The translations under genes were made by a program, and so were the position numbers. A stretch of 21,178 nt of DNA from a virus: the IMG/VR virus record IMGVR_UViG_3300028864_000110, positions 1 through 21,178 of that record. One strand, given 5' to 3'. Below the pieces are notes generated by a model, which was given only the letters and a program-made list of their open reading frames with translations, made no database searches and had not been told where the DNA came from. Numbering within the stretch: the stretch's first letter is position 1; every line of letters begins with the position of its first letter. This document shows positions 13,855 to 21,075 of the stretch, piece after piece.

Positions 13855-13855
13855 T

Positions 13856-13880
13856 AACCCCAAGCCCCTAAAGGGGATGT
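13856..13880 (+). repeat. 25-bp dispersed repeat, copy 2 (inverted)
   Basis: Exact reverse complement of 6012-6036, with core CCCCTAAAGGGG preceded by CCCCAAG. It begins two bases after the DUF6046 stop and lies in the gap before the hub gene. As in copy 1, the element sits between a stop and the next start and interrupts no gene. Confidence 0.9.
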
Positions 13881-13888
13881 AATAAATG

Positions 13889-13909
13889 GGATTTAAATAG
13901 GATTTAAAT
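13889..13909 (+). repeat. 11-bp tandem duplication upstream of the hub gene
   Basis: GGATTTAAAT at 13889-13898 and again at 13900-13909, period 11 bp. Each contains the palindrome ATTTAAAT. It ends one base before the ATG at 13911. Confidence 0.85.
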
Positions 13910-13910
13910 T

Positions 13911-14867
13911 ATGTTTAAACTGTCGTGGAAGGTCACTATTGGAACTTATCAGTTGGGAATGATTGAAAGCATTGAAACAATTCGAAGTGTCGAATTATTG
14001 AGTGATACGGCAACCATTACTTTACCTTCGGCAGTTTATAATATCCCTTTTGATATTAATGATAAGATTAAACGTGGTGATGCTGTAAAGATTGAATTCG
14101 GATATGATGATAAGTTTATAACTGAATTTGAGGGTTACCTTCAACAAGAACCGGCAACTGATAATGGATCTCTAATACTAAAATGCGAAGATGGTCTTTT
14201 CCAATACAGGAAATCGCTTGATAACATTGAACTTAAAAATGTAAGCGTAAGTGATGTTCTGAATTACGTGAATGGTAAAATAGGTGGATTTACACTGAGT
14301 TGCGATTATGAATTTAAGTATGACAAATTCGTGATCAACAATGCAACCGGTTATGATGTACTAAAAAAAATACAGGAGGAAGCAAAGCCGAATATCTATT
14401 TAAAAGGAAATATACTGCATGTTCATCCTCAATACTCTGAGATATTTGGTAAAGTAAAATACGATTTTTCAAAGAATATTGAAACTGCAGAACTAAAGTA
14501 TTTAAAGAAAGAAGATCGAAAGGTTATTGTCTCAATTGAATATCCCGGTAAAGATGGTAAACTACATAAAATAGAGTTTGGAGATACCGGTGGTGAACGA
14601 ATTGACAGAAAAGGTGGAACCGGTGATTTGGATAGTTTAATGCTTCAGGCCAAAAACGAATATGTAAGTCGGGTATATGATGGTTATGAAGGAACATTTA
14701 CCGGTTGGTTAGTTCCGTATTGTGATGCCGGGTACCAGGTTAAATTGGTAGATGAGGATTACCAGGATAAAACCGGTAATTATTATGTATTGGAAGTAAA
14801 AACAAATTTCTCAAAATCCGGAGGAGTAAGAACGATTAAAATCGGTAAAAAGTTGAGTGATGGCTAA
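13911..14867 (+). CDS. Baseplate hub protein, late control gene D / Mu gp44-like
   Basis: 318 aa. The N-terminal beta domain (FKLSWKVTIGTYQLGMIESI, then SDTATITLPSA) is followed by DKIKRGDAVKIEFGYDDKFI and TEFEGYLQQEPATDNGSLIL, the first barrel of gpD/gp27-type hubs. The middle has VSDVLNYVNGKIGGFTLSCD and VLKKIQEEAKPNIYLKGNIL (about residues 154-173). The C-terminal part (YDGYEGTFTGWLVPYCDAGY, then NYYVLEVKTNFSKSGGVRTI) is the second barrel. The hub trimer adapts the tail tube to the spike encoded next, and the two genes overlap by 8 bp (14860-14867). Confidence 0.88.
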   Translation: MFKLSWKVTIGTYQLGMIESIETIRSVELLSDTATITLPSAVYNIPFDINDKIKRGDAVKIEFGYDDKFITEFEGYLQQEPATDNGSLILKCEDGLFQYRKSLDNIELKNVSVSDVLNYVNGKIGGFTLSCDYEFKYDKFVINNATGYDVLKKIQEEAKPNIYLKGNILHVHPQYSEIFGKVKYDFSKNIETAELKYLKKEDRKVIVSIEYPGKDGKLHKIEFGDTGGERIDRKGGTGDLDSLMLQAKNEYVSRVYDGYEGTFTGWLVPYCDAGYQVKLVDEDYQDKTGNYYVLEVKTNFSKSGGVRTIKIGKKLSDG

Positions 14868-15357
14868 AGGATCAGAAGTAAGGGACGTAATACGTAAAAT
14901 ATGCGGTGTAGATAATCAGGGTTTGATTTTCTTTAATGCAGAGGTAGTTACTGTTGATGATGAAACATGTACTGTTAAACGAAACGGTATAGAACATACG
15001 GACGTTCGCCTGGCTGCAGTAGTTGATGGTAATACTGAAAACTTACTTATAAAACCCAAAGTAGGCAGCATGGTTTTGATTGCTGACTTGTCTGAAGGTT
15101 TAATGCGGGACCTGGCAATTATAGGTTGGAGTGAAGTGGAAACAATTACAATCAATGGTGGTGACTTTGGAGGAATAGTAAAAATACAGGAGTTGACAAA
15201 TAAACTCAATACGTTAGTACAGGCATTTAACACACATACGCATACAGTTGCCACAACCGGAACGGCAGCCGCGCAAACCGGAACGGCAACAGCTATTGCA
15301 ACACAGGCTCAACCATTCAGTAAGTCTGATTATGAAGATACAAAAATAAAACACTAA
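14860..15357 (+). CDS. Baseplate spike protein (gpV / Mu gp45-like)
   Basis: 165 aa from ATG 14860; a GTG three bases earlier is in frame but less likely. The first ~90 residues form an OB-fold-like domain (NAEVVTVDDETCTVKRNGIE, then NLLIKPKVGSMVLIADLSEG and DLAIIGWSEVETITING). A short helix (KIQELTNKLNTLVQAFNT) follows, then the apex, HTHTVATTGTAAAQTGTATA. The HTH pair (His126, His128) resembles the HxH of the P2 gpV and phi92 tips, where a trimer of such motifs binds iron. The protein would be the membrane-piercing needle. The apex is built on a 21-bp direct repeat. A 1-base overlap (TAATG) couples it to the next gene. Confidence 0.85.
   Translation: MAKGSEVRDVIRKICGVDNQGLIFFNAEVVTVDDETCTVKRNGIEHTDVRLAAVVDGNTENLLIKPKVGSMVLIADLSEGLMRDLAIIGWSEVETITINGGDFGGIVKIQELTNKLNTLVQAFNTHTHTVATTGTAAAQTGTATAIATQAQPFSKSDYEDTKIKH
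15255..15288 (+). repeat. Direct repeat in the spike apex
   Basis: AACCGGAACGGCA occurs at 15255-15267 and 15276-15288, period 21 bp (7 codons), encoding TGTAAAQ then TGTATAI just after the HTH motif. It suggests local duplication of an apex strand. Confidence 0.75.
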
Positions 15358-15674
15358 TGAGCAAAAAGATAGGCATACAACTAACAGGTGATCTGGAACT
15401 GGCAATTAATCCGGTTCGCGATAGTTCCGGACTGATCGTGTCAGGGATAACAGTTGGTGATACGCTTTATCAGAATCAATACATGATCCTGAATGCTCAA
15501 AAGGGTGAGTTTAAAGAGAATCCTACGCTTGGTGTGGGTATTAACGATATGGCAAACGATGATGACCTGAACGAATGGAAAAAGGCCATACGTGAAGAGT
15601 TTGCAAAGGATGGACTAAAAGTGGATAAATTAAGTATAACTACTTCCGGTATGGAGGTAAAAGCAGATTACTAA
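15357..15674 (+). CDS. Baseplate wedge protein (gp25 / gpW / Mu gp46-like)
   Basis: 105 aa. The first half (IGIQLTGDLELAINPVRDSS, LYQNQYMILNAQKGEFKENP) is followed by TLGVGINDMANDDDLNEWKK (about residues 57-76) and AIREEFAKDGLKVDKLSI. The ENPxxGvG...L...ir.ef..DGl.v..l pattern is that of the gp25-like wedge family, which starts sheath polymerisation on the baseplate. Its position directly after the spike gene follows the standard order. The J-like gene, which normally comes next, is displaced by the lysis cassette. Confidence 0.87.
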   Translation: MSKKIGIQLTGDLELAINPVRDSSGLIVSGITVGDTLYQNQYMILNAQKGEFKENPTLGVGINDMANDDDLNEWKKAIREEFAKDGLKVDKLSITTSGMEVKADY

Positions 15675-15675
15675 T

Positions 15676-16149
15676 ATGAAATCAGTTAAAGCAGTATTAT
15701 TGGTAAAACAATTTGAGGGGTGTAAATTAAAACCATATTTATGTCCTGCAGGTATCCCAACGATTGGTTGGGGTAGTACTCGTTACCCAAATGGAGTTCG
15801 AGTATCTATGAAAGATCCTGCTATTACTCAACAAAAAGCTGACCAGATTCTTTTGTGGGACTTACAAGCATTTGAAAAGGATGTGACATTTCTTACTAAA
15901 TCGGTTAAGCTTTCACAAAATCAGTTTGATGCGTTGGTTGATTTTGCTTATAACTGTGGTTCTGATATTGATATTGATACTATTCCTGAAGGATTGGGTG
16001 ATAGTACTCTATTAAAAAAAGTATTGGCAAATACAAATGATCCATCAATAGCTAATCAGTTTAATAGTTGGATTCATGGAGGTGGTAAGGTATTACCAGG
16101 ACTTGTAAAGAGACGTAAAGCTGAAGTTACATTATATTTTACAAAATGA
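15676..16149 (+). CDS. Endolysin, GH24 T4-type lysozyme
   Basis: 157 aa. The catalytic site reads LVKQFEGCKLKPYLCPAGIP then TIGWGST: Glu14, Cys23 and Thr29, spaced E-8-C-5-T, where Cys stands in for the Asp of T4 lysozyme as in P21-type enzymes. QNQFDALVDFAYNCG (about 81-95) and LPGLVKRRKAEVTLY (about 140-154) are the other family blocks. The enzyme cleaves the MurNAc-GlcNAc bond of peptidoglycan. The N-terminus (MKSVKAVLLVKQ) is not a signal peptide or SAR helix, so a holin is needed for release. It is the first gene of a four-gene lysis cassette inside the baseplate genes. Confidence 0.95.
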   Translation: MKSVKAVLLVKQFEGCKLKPYLCPAGIPTIGWGSTRYPNGVRVSMKDPAITQQKADQILLWDLQAFEKDVTFLTKSVKLSQNQFDALVDFAYNCGSDIDIDTIPEGLGDSTLLKKVLANTNDPSIANQFNSWIHGGGKVLPGLVKRRKAEVTLYFTK

Positions 16150-16370
16150 TAGTTATGAATACAATAATTGAACGCTTAAACGCAAAATCACCAAAGTTTT
16201 TCATTCAGTTGAAAAGGTACGCATTAAAAATTGGTGGATCATGTGCGGCTGTTTTAGTTGTAAATTCGACTATGAGTTTAAATTTAAACTCTGTTTTAAT
16301 AACCGGTTTAGGATATGTAGTTGCTACTTGTGTAGCAGTGGCAGGTACTTCACAGCTAACAAAAGAATAG
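16146..16370 (+). CDS. Putative holin
   Basis: 74 aa from ATG 16146, which overlaps the endolysin stop (ATGA); an in-frame ATG at 16155 gives 71 aa. A basic N-terminus (IERLNAKSPKFFIQLKRYAL) precedes two hydrophobic segments, about residues 30-45 (GGSCAAVLVVNSTMSL) and 48-69 (NSVLITGLGYVVATCVAVAG), and a short polar tail (TSQLTKE). Size, topology and its place right after a signal-less endolysin indicate a class II-type holin. The two possible starts could give holin and antiholin forms differing by three residues; this is only a possibility. Confidence 0.75.
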   Translation: MIVMNTIIERLNAKSPKFFIQLKRYALKIGGSCAAVLVVNSTMSLNLNSVLITGLGYVVATCVAVAGTSQLTKE

Positions 16371-16371
16371 A

Positions 16372-16788
16372 ATGAATTTAACAGAAAAAATACTCCTGTT
16401 AGTTGCTACCATTTTGGGTGGTAATTGGATGATAAATCTATTGACACTAAAAAGTCAAAAGAACAAAGTTGCTGCAGAGGCTAAAAAGGCTAACGCTGAA
16501 GCTACCGGTACTGAAATTGAGAATGAAGGTAAGAGAATTCTTAACGTGCAAGAAATTGCAGAACTATGGAAAAAGCTATCAGATGAAAAGTCTGCCATTG
16601 ATGGTCAACGGATAGGAGCATTGACAGACCGAATGGAAGAATTTGAAAAACTGGCAATATCATTTGAAAGCCTGGCTAAATCATTGCAAACAGAAGTCAG
16701 TAAATTGACACGTGCGATAAATAAGGCAAAAAGCTGTCCCGGAGCTGATAAATGCCCGGCTTTACTCGAACTAAATAAAATTGATTGA
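16372..16788 (+). CDS. Membrane-anchored coiled-coil protein (i-spanin-like or lysis accessory)
   Basis: 138 aa. One N-terminal hydrophobic segment, about residues 7-25 (ILLLVATILGGNWMINLLT), then a long charged helical region (residues 27-120: KNKVAAEAKKANAEATG, LWKKLSDEKSAIDGQ, RMEEFEKLAISFESLAK) with coiled-coil character. The C-terminus has a Cys pair, CPGADKC (122-128). A single membrane span plus coiled coil next to an endolysin, holin and lipoprotein is the topology of an inner-membrane spanin subunit. I have no family match, and the next gene alone could span the envelope, so an accessory or tail-related role is possible. Confidence 0.55.
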   Translation: MNLTEKILLLVATILGGNWMINLLTLKSQKNKVAAEAKKANAEATGTEIENEGKRILNVQEIAELWKKLSDEKSAIDGQRIGALTDRMEEFEKLAISFESLAKSLQTEVSKLTRAINKAKSCPGADKCPALLELNKID

Positions 16789-16789
16789 T

Positions 16790-17368
16790 ATGAAAAAACT
16801 ACTTTTTCTCATGGTACTCTCGCTGATCACATTGAGTTGTCGTACAGTGAAGCAAACTACCACTTCGAAAGCTGAAGTAAAAACAGCAGCGAATTTGTCC
16901 ACTAAACTGTCAGCTGATTCCATTTTGAATATCACGAATACTTCAGAAACAAAACAAAGCCAGTCAGGAACTGTGAAGGTAAACGACACCGGAACTGTTG
17001 AAGAAACAACTGTTGAAGAAAACACGACTACCAATTATTCAAAGCCTGATTCAACCGGTAATCAATATCTGATATCAACCACTACGAATAAGAAAACGAC
17101 TCATAGAGTCAATCAAAAAAACCTTAATACCAACATTGACAATAATAGTAATATAGATTATCTGACACGAAATGAAGATAAGTCGAACTTTAAATTTGAT
17201 GAGTCGATAACAGATAAAGGTAAATCGGATGTTTCACTGAAAACATCCGATCAACTTACTCAAGAAACAAAAACGCCTGGTTGGGTTACGATCAGTATAA
17301 TAATTTTGATTTTATCCGGATTATGTTTCGTATACTATTTGTTGAAAAAGTATAATGTTATAAAGTGA
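16790..17368 (+). CDS. Putative unimolecular spanin (lipoprotein with C-terminal membrane segment)
   Basis: 192 aa from ATG 16790; an in-frame TTG at 16781 is less likely. The N-terminus MKKLLFLMVLSLITLSC is a type II signal with lipobox Cys17. The middle, about residues 20-160, is Thr/Ser/Asn/Lys-rich and without hydrophobic blocks (VEETTVEENTTTNYSKPDST, NLNTNIDNNSNIDYLTRNED). Residues about 164-184 form a second hydrophobic segment, WVTISIIILILSGLCFVYYL, ending in LKKYNVIK. Outer-membrane lipid anchor plus C-terminal inner-membrane anchor in one protein is the u-spanin plan of phage T1 gp11, which fuses the two membranes at the end of lysis. It closes the lysis cassette. Confidence 0.68.
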   Translation: MKKLLFLMVLSLITLSCRTVKQTTTSKAEVKTAANLSTKLSADSILNITNTSETKQSQSGTVKVNDTGTVEETTVEENTTTNYSKPDSTGNQYLISTTTNKKTTHRVNQKNLNTNIDNNSNIDYLTRNEDKSNFKFDESITDKGKSDVSLKTSDQLTQETKTPGWVTISIIILILSGLCFVYYLLKKYNVIK

Positions 17369-17408
17369 TATCTACAGGATCCCCACGAATAAACAATAAA
17401 AAAGTATC

Positions 17409-17957
17409 ATGAAAGCATTACAAGGTCAATCCATTTTCGATATAGCTATTCAAACAGCCGGCTCAATTGAGGCAGCTTTTTCCATGGCATTATTGAATGA
17501 TTTGAACTTGACTGATGACTTGGATACAATAAGCGAACTGAAATTATCTCAGGTGTTGAACGATACTGTTTCAAATTATTACCTGGACAAACAAATTAAG
17601 CCGGCATCGAGTCGGGCACAAACGGTTGAATCAAGCGGTGTTCCGGTCTCACTTATTGGTGTTAGTCCAATTATGCAGAACAATGTTCTAAAATCGGTAT
17701 CCGGGCAAACTCTTTTCGATATCGCTATTCAGGTTTCAGGTTCTGCTGAAGCGGCATTTGAAATGGCATTAATCAACTCAATCGGAATAACTGATGAACT
17801 TACTTCAGAAATGGTTCTTTTACCGGCAGGGATTCTTTATAAACAAATTGCTACCTATTACCAGGATAAACAAATTAAGCCGGCTACCGGATTAGGTTCG
17901 AGTCCGGGCAGTACTAACCGGATTTTTGATTATACATTTGACTTTACATTTAATTAA
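17409..17957 (+). CDS. Tandem LysM-like domain protein, probable baseplate/tail component
   Basis: 182 aa made of two copies of one ~65-residue unit. Copy 1 (about 5-66) has QGQSIFDIAIQTAGSIEAAF and ends YLDKQIKPAS; copy 2 (about 97-158) has SGQTLFDIAIQVSGSAEAAF and ends YQDKQIKPAT. The GQ(S/T)(I/L)FDIA...A..lN.l..TD.L pattern resembles a LysM fold (GDTL..IA....L..lN). At DNA level 17 bases are identical (17589-17605 and 17868-17884). LysM-like proteins near baseplate genes recall P2 gpX. It could bind peptidoglycan during infection. It ends in an aromatic tail (FDYTFDFTFN). The gpJ-like gene starts 2 bp later. Confidence 0.62.
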   Translation: MKALQGQSIFDIAIQTAGSIEAAFSMALLNDLNLTDDLDTISELKLSQVLNDTVSNYYLDKQIKPASSRAQTVESSGVPVSLIGVSPIMQNNVLKSVSGQTLFDIAIQVSGSAEAAFEMALINSIGITDELTSEMVLLPAGILYKQIATYYQDKQIKPATGLGSSPGSTNRIFDYTFDFTFN

Positions 17958-17959
17958 TT

Positions 17960-18817
17960 ATGGCACGACTAATTGCTGACATTAAAACGGAAATAGGCAA
18001 CGCATATATTTCACAGCCTGCAATTCAAAGACTTTATGGTTTTCAGGATATCGTAACTGGTTTCGATGGTCTATTTTCAAAAGTAAGTTTTGAAAGCATG
18101 ATATTTTATGCCTTTGCGTTTGCGGTGTGGAGTCTTGAAATGATTTTAGACCTTTTTAAAACTGAAATACAGAATAAGGTTGAAGGGGCTTATATCGCTA
18201 ATTCTTCATGGTGGCATGCTCAGGTAATGTTGTTTCAAAAAGGAATAGGTCTCGTCATGAATCCTGTAACATTCATTTTTGGATATGCAACAATTGATAT
18301 TTCAAAGCAAATTATAAAAAGGTCGGCCGTTAGGCAAAATGTAGATGGTATCTGTAAAGTTCAGTTGTTTGTAGCTACTGAAACCGGGACTGATATTACA
18401 GCACTTACAAATGATGATAAGGTTCTGTTTGAAGCGTATGCCAATTCGATTAAACCGGCAGGCGTTCTTGTAGAAGTAATAACCGGAACCGGTGATGTGG
18501 TTGACTTTGGAATCACGGTGGATTATAATCCGCTTGTTCTCGACTCAACAGGAAAGTTAATTATTGCAGCGAACTATCCGGTCATTGATGCAATAAAGGC
18601 ATTTATTTCAAATTTGAATGATAATGACTTTGGTGGAAAACTGAATATTACAAAACTGATGGATGCAATACAGATCGTTGATGGTGTAGTTGATATTTCA
18701 ATTACTGAATTTAAAATTAACACAGTAGTTAAGCAGACCTGGGGAACTTTTGAAAGTACAAACGGTTGGTTTCAACTGGGTGTAATCACACCAACATATC
18801 AACCACACATAGTATGA
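17960..18817 (+). CDS. Baseplate J-like protein (gpJ / Mu gp47-like)
   Basis: 285 aa. The N-terminal helix (MARLIADIKTEIGNAYISQP) and a hydrophobic FESMIFYAFAFAVWSLEMIL (about residues 44-63) precede the domain ICKVQLFVATETGTDITALT, then FEAYANSIKPAGVLVEVITG (about 155-174). The second half has FGITVDYNPLVLDSTGKLII and DAIKAFISNLNDNDFGGKLN with LMDAIQIVDGVVDISIT, as in gpJ wedge proteins. It is the wedge partner of the gp25-like and gpI-like proteins. It is shorter than P2/Mu J proteins. An ATGA overlap couples it to the next gene. Confidence 0.78.
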   Translation: MARLIADIKTEIGNAYISQPAIQRLYGFQDIVTGFDGLFSKVSFESMIFYAFAFAVWSLEMILDLFKTEIQNKVEGAYIANSSWWHAQVMLFQKGIGLVMNPVTFIFGYATIDISKQIIKRSAVRQNVDGICKVQLFVATETGTDITALTNDDKVLFEAYANSIKPAGVLVEVITGTGDVVDFGITVDYNPLVLDSTGKLIIAANYPVIDAIKAFISNLNDNDFGGKLNITKLMDAIQIVDGVVDISITEFKINTVVKQTWGTFESTNGWFQLGVITPTYQPHIV

Positions 18818-19557
18818 ATATAGATTTTAATAAACTGGTAAATCTGTTAATGCCTACTTTCCTGCGTTCAGAAAGTCTGGTTGCAATCTATAAGGCTGTA
18901 TCTACACCGTTAACGTTTGAATATGAACAGTTCAAAGCGTGGCAGTCAGATATGAGGTTACAGGCTGCAATGACGTGCCAGGTGATGTATATTGAAGCTA
19001 TATTGAATTACCGGTTATTTGGAAACTTCTTGAAAACGATTTATATAACAGACGGTGATGGAATAATAGTTGATTTTATTGTAAACATACCTTCGGGAAT
19101 AACTGTCAATGGTCAATTACTTGTTTCATTGCTTGAAAAATATAAGCTTAAAGGGAAACGGTATTCAATCGGACAAACAACAGTGACATATGAAATTGCC
19201 TGGACTGACCCTGTATGTGAATTGAATGGAATAACGTATGAAGCTTCATGGACTGATCCTATTTGCGAAAAAACAGATGTCGGACCTATTGATAATAATA
19301 TTCGTGTTTTCTTTTCGGGATATGGAGCATATGTAGAAAGTGATTATACGGTTGCATCGAATGTAACAATAGTTGTAAATCTAAGCATTGCACATACCGG
19401 ACAAGATGGTAACTATAATTTCTATTTGCCACTCGGTACTTCACAGTCAGAAGCGTTCTTAAGCGATTATGGAATAATAAGTGCTGATATAGTAAGTATT
19501 ACTCCTAATTCTGATAGCTCATATAATTATACAAATGAATTAACACCACAACGATAA
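18814..19557 (+). CDS. Tail protein I-like baseplate protein
   Basis: 247 aa from ATG 18814 (ATGA overlap with the J-like stop); an in-frame start at 18766 would lie inside the J-like gene. The N-terminal part (IDFNKLVNLLMPTFLRSESL, then KAWQSDMRLQAAMTCQVMYI and EAILNYRLFGNFLKTIYITD) resembles gpI/Mu gp48-type proteins that join the wedge to tail fibres. The middle holds a duplicated 12-residue unit, TYEIAWTDPVCE (125-136) and TYEASWTDPICE (141-152), spaced 16 residues. The C-terminal ~90 residues are beta-rich (VASNVTIVVNLSIAHTGQ) and less conserved in type, as expected next to a fibre. Confidence 0.65.
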   Translation: MNIDFNKLVNLLMPTFLRSESLVAIYKAVSTPLTFEYEQFKAWQSDMRLQAAMTCQVMYIEAILNYRLFGNFLKTIYITDGDGIIVDFIVNIPSGITVNGQLLVSLLEKYKLKGKRYSIGQTTVTYEIAWTDPVCELNGITYEASWTDPICEKTDVGPIDNNIRVFFSGYGAYVESDYTVASNVTIVVNLSIAHTGQDGNYNFYLPLGTSQSEAFLSDYGIISADIVSITPNSDSSYNYTNELTPQR

Positions 19558-19850
19558 TGGCATTTATAAATAACGGATACAAGCGATTTAAAACGCTAAC
19601 GGTAACAGTAAAATTAAACGGAGTTCAGCAATCAGTGAACGTATTGCCATTCATGGCTACCTTTACTCAGGGCGTGACTTATCCGGTTGTTACGGCAGAT
19701 GAACTGGCTAAGATGTCAACGGCTGATTATAACACCCGCGCAACGGATTATGCTGCATATGTACAGGCAAATTATCAAAGTCAGTATCCCGGTCTAATTG
19801 TTTCGGCAGATGGTTCACGGGTGTATGATGCAACTGCATGTCCAATTTAA
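19557..19850 (+). CDS. Small tail-region protein of unknown function
   Basis: 97 aa. It begins MAFINNGYKRFKTLTVTVKL, then a beta-type NGVQQSVNVLPFMATFTQGV and a Tyr/Ala-rich helix (DYNTRATDYAAYVQANYQSQ), ending VYDATACPI. I do not recognise a family. Its start overlaps the previous stop by one base (TAATG), and it lies directly before the tail fibre, so it may be a fibre-attachment or fibre-assembly part. This is inference from position only. Confidence 0.65.
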   Translation: MAFINNGYKRFKTLTVTVKLNGVQQSVNVLPFMATFTQGVTYPVVTADELAKMSTADYNTRATDYAAYVQANYQSQYPGLIVSADGSRVYDATACPI

Positions 19851-19863
19851 TTAATAAACTATT

Positions 19864-21075
19864 ATGAGTTTAACAACCATTGCCCGACAATTGTGGCTAC
19901 AAATACGAAATGAAAAAGGTAAAGAGGCAAATACTGCTGAACGTGTTGGTGATGCCGGTGCTGCAATACTTGATGCGGTTGAATCAAAGGCTGACTATTC
20001 AGGTCAAAATGTATACGAAAATGTAGGAGGTGTTGAATCAACTACTAAAGCTGATGTCGTATTATCAAAGAGAGCCGGCTATTCATCCTATGCGGGCTAT
20101 TCTAATAGTGCCGGGTCTGATGAGGATGGCAAAAATATAAAAGAAACCTATTTTAAAAAAGGGACATTTCTTTTTGATGATATTACAGGTGTCGATACAA
20201 TCGGTTATCCGGGTTCTTTTGGAATAACATTAGTTGCCCCATGGAATGAACAATATAATTTTAATCTTGAAATTAGATACTCATCTTTTGAGGAGGCCGA
20301 ACATGGACAAAGTCTTATAAGTGAAATCACTTTTGAGAATGGAATTAAATACCGAAATACACAGCATGATGGTGCATGGGGTAATTGGTTCATAGAATTT
20401 GGGATACCTATTCCCCTACCTATTGCAACATGGGAAGACCTTAACCGAACCGATCTGATAGATGGCGAATACGCAGTTACCGGATTTAGATCAGGGAGGT
20501 TATCCATAACTAAAGATGTCAGTATCCTTCAAGTTTGGAATGATGATAGCAATACCTTAAGGCGTAGAATCGATATAGCCGACCCTCAGGCTTATCCTGA
20601 TTGGGAAGATGTTTATGTGAAGAAATCACAAGCGTCCCAAATTCAATCAGACTTCAACCAAACAGACGATACCGCAAAAGACTTTATAAAAAATAAACCT
20701 ACAATACCCACTGCTGTTAATGGAATAACGCCAACAATTGGCGTAAATGGTAACTGGTATTATGGTACAACGGATACAGGAATAAGAGCGCAGGGAACTA
20801 ACGGAACACCTGCACCTCTAAATATATCCCTTTTTAAAACCGGTGCAAATGGTATTGTATATCCGCAGAGGTTCAAATGGACATCAAGTAAAACGATTTC
20901 AAGTGTACAGTTAATGACTAATTGCATTAGTATATCTGTAACAATAGGTGCTACTAATTACGATCAGACATCAATAATTGGGGTTACTTTACCGACAGGA
21001 ACGGAACTAGTTATAAATGACATTTTAATTCAAACAGGTTATAACAACGCAAACGCAATAATCATATTATCATGA
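19864..21075 (+). CDS. Tail fibre protein
   Basis: 403 aa. Residues 20-41 (EANTAERVGDAGAAILDAVE) are the short segment that often opens fibres of Bacteroidetes phages. SKRAGYSSYAGYSNSAGSDE (68-87) is the usual x-A-x-x-A shaft repeat. Residues about 95-180 resemble a pyocin-knob-type domain ending in HDGAWGNWFIEF. QIQSDFNQTDDTAKDFIKNK (259-278) and TPTIGVNGNWYYGTTDTGIR (289-308) are common fibre modules, the latter usually leading into a collagen-like or tip region. The last ~90 residues form a beta-rich tip (VQLMTNCISISVTIGATNYD), the likely receptor-binding end. I see no DGR variable-repeat signature in it. It overlaps the next gene by four bases. Confidence 0.85.
   Translation: MSLTTIARQLWLQIRNEKGKEANTAERVGDAGAAILDAVESKADYSGQNVYENVGGVESTTKADVVLSKRAGYSSYAGYSNSAGSDEDGKNIKETYFKKGTFLFDDITGVDTIGYPGSFGITLVAPWNEQYNFNLEIRYSSFEEAEHGQSLISEITFENGIKYRNTQHDGAWGNWFIEFGIPIPLPIATWEDLNRTDLIDGEYAVTGFRSGRLSITKDVSILQVWNDDSNTLRRRIDIADPQAYPDWEDVYVKKSQASQIQSDFNQTDDTAKDFIKNKPTIPTAVNGITPTIGVNGNWYYGTTDTGIRAQGTNGTPAPLNISLFKTGANGIVYPQRFKWTSSKTISSVQLMTNCISISVTIGATNYDQTSIIGVTLPTGTELVINDILIQTGYNNANAIIILS

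Noticed and set aside
6012-13880. The inverted repeats as arms of an invertible DNA switch
   Set aside because: Inverting the 7.8-kb segment would separate small from large terminase and break the tail gene order. No recombinase gene is seen nearby, and neither repeat lies inside a gene.
18766-18813. Upstream start for the gpI-like gene
   Set aside because: It lies inside the J-like coding sequence; the ATGA overlap at 18814 is the natural coupled start.
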